From Macrostomum hystrix (Eukaryota; Platyhelminthes; Macrostomidae): DNA of 64,000 nt. This document shows, one piece after another, positions 37,740 to 48,334 of the stretch. The notes under the pieces were generated by a model. The model ran no database searches, was not told where the DNA came from, and was given only the letters and a program-made list of their open reading frames with translations. The position numbers were made by a program, and so were the translations under genes. The stretch lies in the NCBI GenBank assembly GCA_950097015.1, contig CATNEN010000030.1:2341001-2405000 (forward strand), in the 5' to 3' direction. Every line of letters begins with the position of its first letter. The stretch's first letter is position 1.

Positions 37740-40700
37740 TTAAACATTAAATTCGGCTTTGTCAGAAATCACATAGGCATCTGCCATGGACAAATTAGCG
37801 AAACGAGACGGTGAGTAACTAGACTGCTGCTGCTGCTGCTTCTGGCCTTCAAAAATCGTATCTGAGTCTTCGCGACCGACTCCGACGACACTTCCGACGT
37901 CATTGCCGAGGCTTCCGAGACGGCCGCTGCGCCATCGTCCACTACCGCCGCCGCTGTAGCCGCTGCGAATGCTTCGAAAGCTACGAAACAATAGCAGCTG
38001 CGACTGCTGGCGACTCTGCTGCTGCTGCTGCTCCTCCTGTCGTCTCTTCTGCGAGGCCCTGTACAGATGGGGCGCGTACCGCTTCGGCGCAATCGGACTG
38101 GCCCGCCCGCTGCCCGCCGAGCCAGCATCTGAGCCGCCTTCGCCGCCGTCACCGCCACCGCCGGCGCCACCAAGGCTGCCGCTGCCAGCGAAGTTGCTGC
38201 CATTAAAGCCAGGATCGGTGTCTCTGGGCAAGTCAACCGGTTTGATGTTGATGTCCCGCACAGCCCGGAACTGGCCGCAATTGTTCAGGTGCTCGTTCTC
38301 CAGTCGGAAATAGTTCCAGATGAAACGACGCAGCACCTCTAGCACGGCCAGGACGCTTAGCAGCACCTGAATAAAGTGATTGCAACTGGGGGCTGTGAGC
38401 ACTGACGCATTAGTTAGCGAGGCATTCTAATGTTAATTAATTAATGAATAGTTAATCATTGATAGAGAACAACCGATCGTGCGAGTTTTAACAGTAGGAC
38501 TACCAAGCCAAGTTGCCACCCGTTTTTATACCAAGGGAGAATTTCCTCCGATAAACTTTTTCGGTAGCGCCTGAATGCTAACAGCGTTGGGTGGTGACTG
38601 ATTGGTTGACAGACAAAGCGATGGTGTACTGTGGTTGAGCTGCGCCTAATATTTAGGCTTGATCACTGAAATTAGAGAAATTCGCGTCAGGGTGTCCATA
38701 GTGGCCTATTTCTACCTGTTGTAGCCCTTGAAGGTCCAGCAAGTCCGTCTAGATAAAGGTAGGTGACCATCAAAGATGGAGATAAGGCAGGCACATTCGG
38801 GTGACACGCTGTTAAATTTTGAAGGCCTGGCAAGGCCGCACTGAGGCACAGTGCTAATTCGTGTTTAGGGGTGTATGAAATACACTAGCGCTTATGGGAA
38901 AAATCCGACCTTCTGCCAGAACCATTGAATATCTCGACGGTCTTAAGGGCTGGCGACTTGATTATTGTTTCAGAAGATTCCAAACAAAAAGTTGGCTGGT
39001 GTTCTTGAGTTTCGTGTGCTTGCGTTTCTCAGTTCGGGTGCAGCACAAAAATGGTCAGAAAAATCCCCCTTGGTAGTTCTACTGATAAATTAGCCAGCTT
39101 CGTAAGAATACGAACTCGTTGTGTTTAAAGGCCACGGCAACAAAGTCTTCATCATCTCCAAATTGATTGCGAAAATAAACAATCAAGTCCCGAAAGACTG
39201 CAAGTATTTCAAAGACAATTAAGAGACACTGGAGACAAAAACAAGAAGACACTCATTAAAATACTCACTGGGAAAAATGTATCCCATACGAAAATCACAG
39301 ACCCCAAGTTCGGAAGAAGCTTGCGTGATGTTAATAGCTGCGAGATCTAAAGTCTCAGATGAAGACAGAACTTTGCAAAATAGAATGCAGAACAGAAGAA
39401 GAAAACGAAGCTGATAATCCAAAATTCGGTAATCCAAATTAGAATCCAATTAAATTTAAAAGCCAATCCGTGTACTCAAATCCAACAATTCCCTAGTGCC
39501 TGCGTGTGCTCAGGAGTCAGCAGAATGGGCAGATGTTCCATCTCGGCAGATAAGTCAAAATTGCGGTAGTTTTAATTCCGAAACACCTACCTGGTAGCTG
39601 CCCTCGGTCAGGTAGGATCTCAAGAATATTGCAGACAACCCGGACAGGCGAATGACAAGATTCTCCAGCATCGCGGCATAATAGAACCAGGTCCTGTTGT
39701 ACACCAGATCATCGCGCAATAACTGACCCTCTTTGGGCCGGTAGAGAAGGCCCCAGTCCATGAAGATGTCCCAGGCGTAGCCATAGGCTGAGGCTAGCAC
39801 GAACAAGCTGATGTGGATCGGCAGTATGACTGAGTCTGACGGGTGAAGGGTAATCAGGAACATATTGACTGATAGTTTCTTAGAGACTTAGTCTCAGATA
39901 CGAAATAAACTGCAATTAACTTACTGCCGGCAGTCTGATGCGCCACAGCACCAGCCGTAACAAAGAAGGTCATGCTGTACTTGCCGGCATTGACCAGGTG
40001 GGGAAATGCGTGCCTCTCAGGCATGTCCCAGTAGCGACGCAGGCACTGGACGAAGCGGAACCAGGCAGGCAGGCAGCCGAATAAGGGAGCGAGGCCGTAG
40101 GCCAGGCTGGAGCAGGAGTCCGCTGAGATGTGTGAGTTGAGCGAGTGAGTTGATGGATCTAGACATTTATCCCATTTCCAGAAGCCCTTTCCTTGATTTG
40201 AAACATCCGTTTCTAAAGTTTTATCACCTGTCCTATTATTAAAAACAATAACAAGAAAAAATTTAAATCATAGACTTTAAAACCGCATTCTTAGAGCCAC
40301 AATTGGCATTCCTAGATTCCAAACCCACACATTCCTAGAATCCAAATCAGCATTCCTAGAATCCAGACCCGCATTCCTAGAATCCAAACGCATATTCCTA
40401 GAATCCAAATGCGCATTCCTAGAATCCAGACCCGCATTCCTAGAATCCAGACCCGCATTCCTAGAATCCAAATCCACATTCCTAGAATCCAAATCCACAT
40501 TCCAGGAATTTATATCTACATTCCTAGAATTTAAATCCGCATTCCTACAATCTAAATCCGCATTCCTAGAATCTAAATCCGCATTCCTACAATCTAAATC
40601 CGCATTCCTAGAATCTAAATCCGCATTCCTAGAATCTAAATCCGCATTCCTATAATCCAAATCCACATTCCTAGAATCCAGACCGCATTCCTAGAATCCA

Positions 40701-43700
40701 AATCCACATTCCTAGAATCCAGACCCGTATTCTTAGATTCCACACCCACACATTCCTAGAATCCCAACCCGCATTCTCATAATCAGTAAGCAAGAAAGTT
40801 ACTGATACAAGTGACTGCTTAATCGATACTCTTGCTTACTGGTGGCCTGCGCTGAGGCGGCTGAGGTGGCGTTGACAGCGACCTCCACGCCAGCGAAACT
40901 GTTGGCTTTCCAATTGACGGAGCCGCTCGAATAATAGCAGACGCCGTAAGCGAAGTCGATGAAGAACATGGACATGCTGTTCAGCTGATCGGCTAGCCAG
41001 AAATCGGAAAAGGCCACAGGCCGAAACGGGGCCACCAGAATGCGGAACTTGACGGTGAGGAAAAGAGGTCACGTGGCAAGCTGAGACTGGCTGATCTTGT
41101 CTAGCAAAAATCCAGGCAAAGCTCAAATGTGAAAGAGATATTCTAACTAAATGGACCGACGGCGGAACACAAACCTAAGACTGTCTACAGCGAGACGAGA
41201 GGATTTTTCCTGTAAGGCTAATTAGGAGGATTAGAAATGAGGCATAAAATTTTACACGAGTGACTGCGAATGCTTGCATTAGTATTGCTTATGTCGCACT
41301 ATGTAGAACAGCTGACATGCAAAACGGAACGGCCCATGGAATTCTGTGGCCAAGCGTTTGAATTCACACGAGAAAGTAAGCCATAGACAACTCAATCTGT
41401 CATGCTATGTGGAACGATGAGCCAGAATAGAAGGAACCAGATTATATTTCTTTGCAGAAAGAATAAAAACAAGAAGAAACAGAACAGTTTTCTGAGTTGA
41501 ATTCAAATGAATCTTATTTTAAGTCTGAAACTGAAGCATCAAAGTTAAAAAATTTCAAACCCCAAAAAAAGATGTCGTTGCAAACACAATCCAAACAATC
41601 GATTGCAGCGCAGCTCCCAACCAGCGCACTTGTCAGCAGTGATTGCTTGACCAACAGCTTCAGTCGCCTCTCGTTCAAGTAGCATGAATCTCCACTGCTC
41701 AAGTGACACTCCTGGTGGAACTTGCTCATCCTCAACCATGCCGGCTTCCGCCAAACGGTTCTTGAGATTTGACTTCAACGCAGAGTTAGCAAATTCGGTC
41801 GGGTTTAGAAATGGTGAATAGGGGGTAGGATTCGTGTCTGTAGGATTCGTCCTTTTCTGTTCCGATGGTTCTCTCGGATCTCCACATTAATTCTTGAAAC
41901 CTTTGCTGCGTTTGGCCACCTCTCTGGATGACAGAATGCACCAACCCGAACTCCGACGAAATTGCCATGCAAACCGTAACGTTCGGACTCCTTTGGGTTG
42001 TTCACCGTGCGCTTCACTGGGTGTCCGACCTGTCCTGCGACCTCCGGGTCCACAAGTTAAAACCGGTCTCAACTAAGTAGACAGTGTGAACTCCTGGAGC
42101 TAAGTGGAGCATGAAGTTAGCGCATTCGCTTCTGGCGTCCAGGCTTTCAACTCGGTTGGTGTTTAGACGAATATCCGTCCCCTTGGTAGCAAGTTTAACC
42201 GTAAAGAGCAAACCATCCATTGTTCGATCAATTGTTTTAAGGCTCACCTGCGGCTTGTCAGGAAAGCATCCGATCAGCTTCTCAGCCATTGACTTTAGCG
42301 TTAGAAAGGGATTTTGCTGCTCCTTATGTTGTAAAAAATCTCGCATCTCTGCGTCCATTTTGCAGTTTGCTTCCTTGCGTCCTCCACGAGGCGAAGCTTC
42401 CAACCTGCCAGCTTCTTCGAATGTTGACCGAATACGGTGAACAGAAGTTTTGGATACTCCTAACAAGACTGAAACATCCTTCATCGACAGTCCACGGTGC
42501 AAGGCGGCGACGATGCGCTGTCGATCACGTACAGCAATTTGGGGCGCCATTGTTGCTTAACTGATCAAACGAAAGAAAATGAAAGCGTGTTGTTGTCTCT
42601 GAGAAAAGCTAAAATCGTTCCTTCTATTCTGGCTCATCGTTCCACATAGCATGACAGATTGAGTTGTCTATGGCTTACTTTCTCGTGTGAATTCAAACGC
42701 TCGGCCACAGAATTCCATGGGCCGTTCCGTTTTGCATGTCCGCTGTTCCACATAGCGCGACAAAAGCAATACTGAGCAGAACCTATTTCTATAGACAATT
42801 AGTCTAAGAAAAATACTATTTTAGTGTGAATGAGAAGCACACAGTTGAAGATAATTAATATAAAATTTCAGCATCATTATACGTCATAGTTCTACATTTT
42901 CTAAGAAGCAAATACAATTACTATTGCTTGACAATTCGTATTAAAAAGTTTGATTATCGATCCACTTTACAAACTGACACCAGGGTCTTCTACAAGAACC
43001 GCTGAATTTCTCAACGATGCTGACTTCTGACAGCTTTGAAAGTTAGTTCATCGTAAATGGTGGAAACTTTTACTGTATAATGGTGGACTTTCACGAAAAT
43101 CGGTCAGCGTTCCCCCAGGTGAAAAACTGGCATAGACTTTCTACTGTTAAAGCTTTCAGAGAAAGCAGCCATTTGGAAGGTTACCAGAATTCGGCACAGC
43201 CATCGCCTGGACTTGTGCTGGCAGACTGGTAGCGGATTGAGCAAATAGACTGGCAGGAAAGTCCAGGACATGAGAGGCACTGCGTAGGCGGGTAAGCCGG
43301 TCAGCCAGCCGGAGAACACAAACAGTTGCAGAGCGACGCACCAGGCAACAGCCAGCTCACCGCCTGCTCTGAGAATCTCCATGTGGTTCAGGTGATGCCT
43401 GGGATCGATTTCAAAGATCAGGACGTGATTCACACCGGCTGCGCGCCAGCCGTAGGTATTGACGCCAAGCAGGCAGACAAACAGTGGCACCAGAAATGCG
43501 GCGCGGAATAGCCGCAGACCCGGCTCCCATGGCCGGATGCCGGGGCCCAGGTAGAAGGCGCCAACAATTACAGACAGCGACTGCATTGAAAACACGCCGA
43601 ATAGAAAGCCGACTAGAAATGTTGTGCCTGGCTTCTCCTGGAATCAGAGGGTGCGAGAAGGGTGATTGCTGGTGCTCAAATTCGCTAGTTCTGCTGTGGT

Positions 43701-46700
43701 GCTCAAATTGGGATATTCGTTAGTTCTGCTGTGGTGCTCAGGTTGGAATATTCGCTGGTTCAGCTGTGGTGCTCAAATTGGGATATTCGTTAGTTCTGCT
43801 GTGGTGCTCAGGTTGGGATATTCGCTAGTTCTGCTGTGGTGCTCAGGTTGGGGTATTCGCTAGTTCTGCTGTGGTGCTCAGGTTGGGATATTCGTTAGTT
43901 CTTCTGTGGTGCTCAAGTTGGGATATTCGTTAGTTCTTCTGTGGTGCTCAAGTTGGGATATTCGTTAGTTCTTCTGTGGTGCTCAAGTTGGGATATTCGT
44001 TAGTTCTTCTGTGGTGCTCATTTTGGGATATTTTGCTTACCTGACGCACCCAACGCACGTACTCAACACAGCAGCGCAGCGTACCTACTCAACGCATCCA
44101 CCTGCGTACCTACTCCACCCTGCGAACCTACTCCACCCTGCGTACCTACTCCACCCTCCGTACCAACTCCACCCTGCGTACCTACTCCACCCTGCGTACC
44201 TACTCCACCCTGCGTACCTACTCCACCCTGCGTACCTACTCCACCCTCCGTACCAACTCCACCCTGCGTACCTACTCCACCCTGCGTACCTACTCCACCC
44301 TGCGTACCTACTCCACCCTGCGTACCTACTCCACCCTGCGTACCTACTCCACCCTGCGTCAGACACTCAAGAGGCAGTCAGCAGTATTGCTTCGGAAATC
44401 TCAGGTTGGGATATTCGCTGGTTCTGGTGTGATGCTCAGGTTAGGATATTTAGTTTATTATTCGGTTTAGCAATTTCCCTTTTTCTACTCCGTCTAAAAC
44501 GTCCGAAGGGATTAATCCGCACTGATTGTATTTTGCTTGATTCTCTCACCCGCTCAGTTAGCGGTGGCACTCGAAGCCTCTTCATGGCCGTGTGCCGATC
44601 GCCTCGTTCCAGGTCGCCAATGTACACCTGCTCAACCCGGTCAATGAATTCCGTGACATCTTTGCTGACATTGAAGCGGGCCGATTCCACGTTGCGCACG
44701 CGCCACTGGTAGCCAGATGACAGGCCGAATATCTGAGTGGGCAGCGGACACAAGTAGGCCAATTGAAAGCTCGAATGACTTGGCCCTTCAGATCTTCGAG
44801 AAACTCCTGAAGCTACCCTCCTGATCCTCCATAAAGCTGAAGCTACCCTCCTCTTCCTCCATAAAGCTGAAGCTACCCTCCTCTTCCTCCATAAAGCTGA
44901 AGCTACCCTCCTCTTCCTCCATAAAGCTGAAGCTACCCTCCTCTTCCTCCATAAAGCTGAAGCTACCCTCCTCTTCCTCCATAAAGCTGAAGCTACCCTC
45001 CTCTTCCTCCATAAAGCTGAAGCTACCCTCCAGATCCTCCATAAAGCTGAAGCTACCCTCCTGATCCTCCATAAAGCTGAAGCTACCCTCCTGATCCTCC
45101 ATAAAGCTGAAGCTACCCTCCTGATCCTCCATAAAGCTGAAGCTACCCTCCTGATCCTCCATAAAGCTGAAGCTACCCTCCTCTTCCTTCAGTTAGCTGA
45201 AGCTACCCTCCTGATCCTCCATAAAGCTGAAGCTACCCTCCTGATCCTCCATAAAGCTGAAGCTACCCTCCTGATCCTCCATAAAGCTGAAGCTACCCTC
45301 CTGTTCCTTCAGTTAGCTGAAGCTACCCTCCTGTTCCTTCAGTTAGCTGAAGCTACCCTCCTGTTCCTTCAGTTAGCTGAAGCTACCCTCCTGTTCCTTC
45401 AGTTAGCTGAAGCTACCCTCCTGTTCCTTCAGTTAGCTGAAGCTACCCTCCTGTTCCTTCAGTTAGCTGAAGCTACCCTCCTGTTCCTTCAGTTAGCTGA
45501 AGCTACCCTCCTGTTCCTTCAGTTAGCTGAAGCTACCCTCCTGTTCCTTCAGTTAGCTGAAGCTACCCTCCTGTTCCTTCAGTTAGCTGAAGCTACCCTC
45601 CTGTTCCTTCAGTTAGCTGAAGCTACCCTCCTGTTCTTTCTGTTAGCTGAAGCTACCCTCCTGTTCCTTCAGTTAGCTGAAGCTACCCTCCTGCTCCTTC
45701 AGTTAGCTGAAGCTACCCTCCTGTTCCTTCAGTTAGCTGAAGCTACCCTCCTGTTCCTTCAGTTAGCTGAAGCTACCCTCCTGCTCCTTCAGTTAGCTGA
45801 AGCTACCCTCCTGTTCCTTCAGTTAGCTGAAGCTACCCTCCTGTTCCTTCAGTTAGCTGAAGCTACCCTCCTGTTCCTTCAGTTAGCTGAAGCTACCCTC
45901 CTGTTCCTTCAGTTAGCTGAAGCTACCCTCCTGTTCCTTCAGTGAGCATAAGCAAGACGATTTTTGTCAATCACATTACTGCTTTGACTAAAAGCAGAAG
46001 GGCCGAAAATACTGATGCTATGATGAACCTCTCTCTGCTCGCCCATGAACGACAAACGGAGGTAATAGGGAGACTCGGGTGGAAGGGAGAATTGTATCGC
46101 GGCCTAGTTAGGGTCACGTGAAATGCAAAACCTTTGAGCCCTAACTATGCACTATTGGAGTTGCCATGAAGGCTTTTCTAATTTAGCAACCTACTATAGA
46201 AGACGGAAGGACTTAAAAAGGGACGCATTTCGTCCTCTTATCGATTTTCTGTATAGGAACTTTTGGAGTCCTACACTCAAACTAACAAACCTTGTCATGC
46301 TTCTTTAGTATCTTGCGAAAGCCAGTGAAGTTAAGCGTCTGATAATTCTGCAATAGGATCAGATTTAAATAGAACTCCTGGAAGGCCAGCTTGATCTCTT
46401 GCAGTTTTCGGACCCGTCCGCGTCGTTTTTTCAAATCGCGATAGCGGCGAATCATGGCACCAGGCAGCACAAGGCCAACGCCTTCAGCGTGCAGCTTCTC
46501 AGCGGCCAGTTGCTGTTTGAAAGTCTTGTACTCGGACAGTTCCTGCTCTAGGTCCTTTAGGCGGCGCTTTGCCTCGGCCACTTTCTCTTCAAAGAAGTCG
46601 TTAATTTTGCCCAGCTCCTCCTGACACATGCCGTAGAATTTTTCGTCTTTGGTCATGAAGTAGGCCAGCCGAGCCTCCTCATCTGTTGGGCCGGGGTGAG

Positions 46701-48334
46701 GTTGCGGTGCGGTCTTTGGCGCAAAGGTGTGATATGCTACTCACTGGTGTGATATGCTACTCATTGGTGTGATATGCTGCAAATTGCTGTGATATGCTAC
46801 TCACTGGTGTGATTTGCTACTCATTGGTGTGATATGCTACTCATTGGTGTGATATGCTGCAAATTGGTGTGATATGCTACTCATTGGTGTGATATGCTGC
46901 AAATTGGTATGATATGCTACTCATTGGTGTGATTTGCTACTCATTGGTGTGATATGCTGCAAATTGGTGTGATATGCTACTCATTGGTGTGATATGCTGC
47001 AAATTGGTATGATATGCTACTCATTGGTATGATATGCCACTCACTCGTGTGATACACTGCTCACTGGTGTGATATTCTTCTCACTGGTGTGATATTCTAC
47101 TCATTGGTGTGATATGCTACTCATTGGTGTGATATGCTACTCATTGGTGTGATATGCTACTCATTGGTGTGATATTCTACTCATTAGTGTGATATGCTAC
47201 TCATTGGTGTGATATATGCTACTCCCTGTGTGATAAGCTACTTCCTGTGTGATATGCTACTTCCTGTGTGATATGCAACTCATTGGTGTGATATGCTACT
47301 CCCTGTGTGATAAGCTACTTCCTGTGTGATATGCTACTTCCTGTGTGATATGCTACTTCCTGTGTGATATGCTACTTCCTGTGTGATATGCTACTTCCTG
47401 TGTGATATGCTACTTCCTGTGTGATATGCTACTTCCTGTGTGATATGCTACTTCCTGTGTGATATGCTACTTCCTGTGTGATATGCTACTTCCTGTGTGA
47501 TATGCTACTTCCTGTGTGATATGCTACTTCCTGTGTGATATGCTACTTCCTGTGTGATATGCTACTTCCTGTGTGATATGCTACTTCCTGTGTGATATGC
47601 TACTTCCTGTGTGATATGCTACTTCCTGTGTGATATGCTACTTCCTGTGTGATATGCTACTTCCTGTGTGTATGTGCATTGTAGAGAGAATATGCCTAGC
47701 AACGCAAGAAGAGACATGCTTTTGCAGAATGCCGCAGGTTTTAACTAGACTAACCATAACTATTGAAAACAATTAATGAGTTTGGCTAAAAAATACAATT
47801 GGTAAAGCAATTCTCCTGCACACTGCTGGCTAAGAATGTGAGCCTCACTGCTCAGAATTCGGCATAAAGGCCGAGCGCGGTAATTTCCATCTGTTGCTGT
47901 CTGGCTAGTTGGAAGGGCAGACACTTGTTATAGTCTTATATACTTCTCAGTTCTCACTGGGGTGATGTTCCACTCATTGGTGTGATATGCTACTCATTGG
48001 TGTGATATGCCACTCATTGGTGTGATATGCTACTCATATGTGTATTTTGCTCACTGTTGTGCAGTGTGAATATTTCTACAAAAATACAGTATAACACTGT
48101 ATCAGCCAATTAATATATTACCTGATTCAGTAGGAGTTTCATTCAAGCACTTATACAAAAAGTCCTTCAGATCCTGAAACACAAATACAGTGATACTTGA
48201 TGTTTCTGGCATAATATACTCTCGAATTTTATATCAGATGATTGTTTACTATAGTTTTTACTTACATCATATTTAATGTATTGAGTTCGCCATTCTGGAG
48301 TAAGATGTGCCTGGAGATGTTCAGCAAACTTCAT
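37740..48334 (-). CDS. XPR1: XPR1 phosphate exporter (SPX-EXS protein), 9 exons
   Basis: Plasma-membrane inorganic phosphate exporter gated by inositol pyrophosphates. Exons in transcript order: 48334-48266, 48173-48122, 46682-46291, 44732-44550, 43637-43185, 41047-40840, 40122-39925, 39835-39591, 38366-37740; 808 aa, phase closes at every junction. The N-terminal SPX domain (1-171) keeps Tyr22, Lys26 and the [10 protein letters not shown] lysine cluster that bind inositol pyrophosphate. The EXS region spans about 215-650 ([26 protein letters not shown]-like [59 protein letters not shown]); the paired Arg in RRFIWN matches the known conduction path. The 170-residue tail is Gly/Ser/Gln-rich and lineage-specific. 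Introns hold at least five different minisatellites and a Tc1-like transposon. Confidence 0.95.
39079..39449 (-). other. Possible nested two-exon coding piece in an XPR1 intron
   Basis: Two open segments, 39449-39269 and 39197-39079, join through a GTGAGT donor and a TTGCAG acceptor in matching phase. Together they give 99 codons ending in TAG, with a hydrophobic [12 protein letters not shown] near the start and a C-terminal [18 protein letters not shown]. There is no ATG at the front (a stop precedes the first codon), so if real it needs another 5' exon. It matches no part of XPR1 and no family I know. It could be chance. Confidence 0.25.
39497..39540 (+). mobile_element. SINE-B body fragment
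   Basis: CGTGTGCTCAGGAGTCAGCA followed by GAATGGGCAGA matches SINE-B near 25620-25655. It is headless and tailless. Confidence 0.55.
40295..40775. repeat. Minisatellite, about 20-21-bp unit
   Basis: Tandem CATTCCTAGAATCCAAATCCG with CAGACCCG and ACAATCTAAA variants. It lies in an XPR1 intron. A 129-codon minus-strand reading frame through it is artefactual. Confidence 0.92.
41281..42773 (-). mobile_element. Tc1/IS630-like DNA transposon with long internally repeated TIRs
   Basis: 157-bp terminal inverted repeats at 41281-41437 and 42617-42773 differ at about five positions. Outer and inner ends of each repeat both carry CTATGTGGAAC (CTATGTAGAAC in the left outer copy), an IR/DR arrangement like that of Tc1-family elements with two transposase sites per end. 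A TA dinucleotide borders the left end; the matching right position reads TG, perhaps a mutated target duplication. The 1.49-kb length suits the family. It is inserted in the XPR1 intron between 43185 and 41047, with its transposase in the same orientation as XPR1. Confidence 0.85.
41540..42550 (-). pseudogene. Tc1/IS630-like transposase, frameshifted
   Basis: Begins [20 protein letters not shown] with a paired-type helix-turn-helix ([19 protein letters not shown]) and a GR-rich linker ([10 protein letters not shown]). The catalytic region shows VYLVETGFN where family members have an Asp-Glu pair, so the first catalytic Asp reads Val (GTT). The frame then stops at about 42016. Downstream homology ([18 protein letters not shown]) continues in other frames, and a C-terminal piece lies near 41545-41778. 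No intact DDE/D triad remains, so it should be inactive. Confidence 0.8.
43665..44035. repeat. Minisatellite, 35-bp unit, about 10 copies
   Basis: Tandem GTTCTGCTGTGGTGCTCAGG followed by TTGGGATATTCGCTA. One stray unit reappears at 44395-44450. It lies in an XPR1 intron. Confidence 0.93.
44098..44362. repeat. Minisatellite, 18-bp unit, about 15 copies
   Basis: Tandem CTACTCCACCCTGCGTAC. The six-codon unit keeps both strands open. It shares an XPR1 intron with the preceding 35-bp array. Confidence 0.94.
44803..45945. repeat. Minisatellite, 30-bp unit, about 38 copies
   Basis: Tandem units beginning CTGAAGCTACCCTCCT, with an ATAAAG subfamily at the left (to about 45180) and an AGTTAG subfamily at the right. 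The boundary between subfamilies is nearly clean. It lies in XPR1 intron 3; on the gene strand each right-hand unit carries CTAACTGAAG, a branch-point-like motif. Confidence 0.95.
46728..48035. repeat. Minisatellite, 20-bp then 19-bp units, with a late satellite patch
   Basis: 46728-47215 is tandem GTGATATGCTACTCATTGGT (20 bp); 47216-47672 is its derivative TGTGATATGCTACTTCCTG (19 bp), almost perfectly uniform at the right. Four more 20-bp units recur at 47957-48035 after 280 bp of unique sequence. It fills XPR1 intron 2. Confidence 0.94.

Noticed and set aside
44788-45162. Glu/Ser/Phe-rich repeat ORF on the minus strand ([10 protein letters not shown] units)
   Set aside because: It lies inside XPR1 intron 3 and ends where the repeat subfamily changes; no unique flanks.
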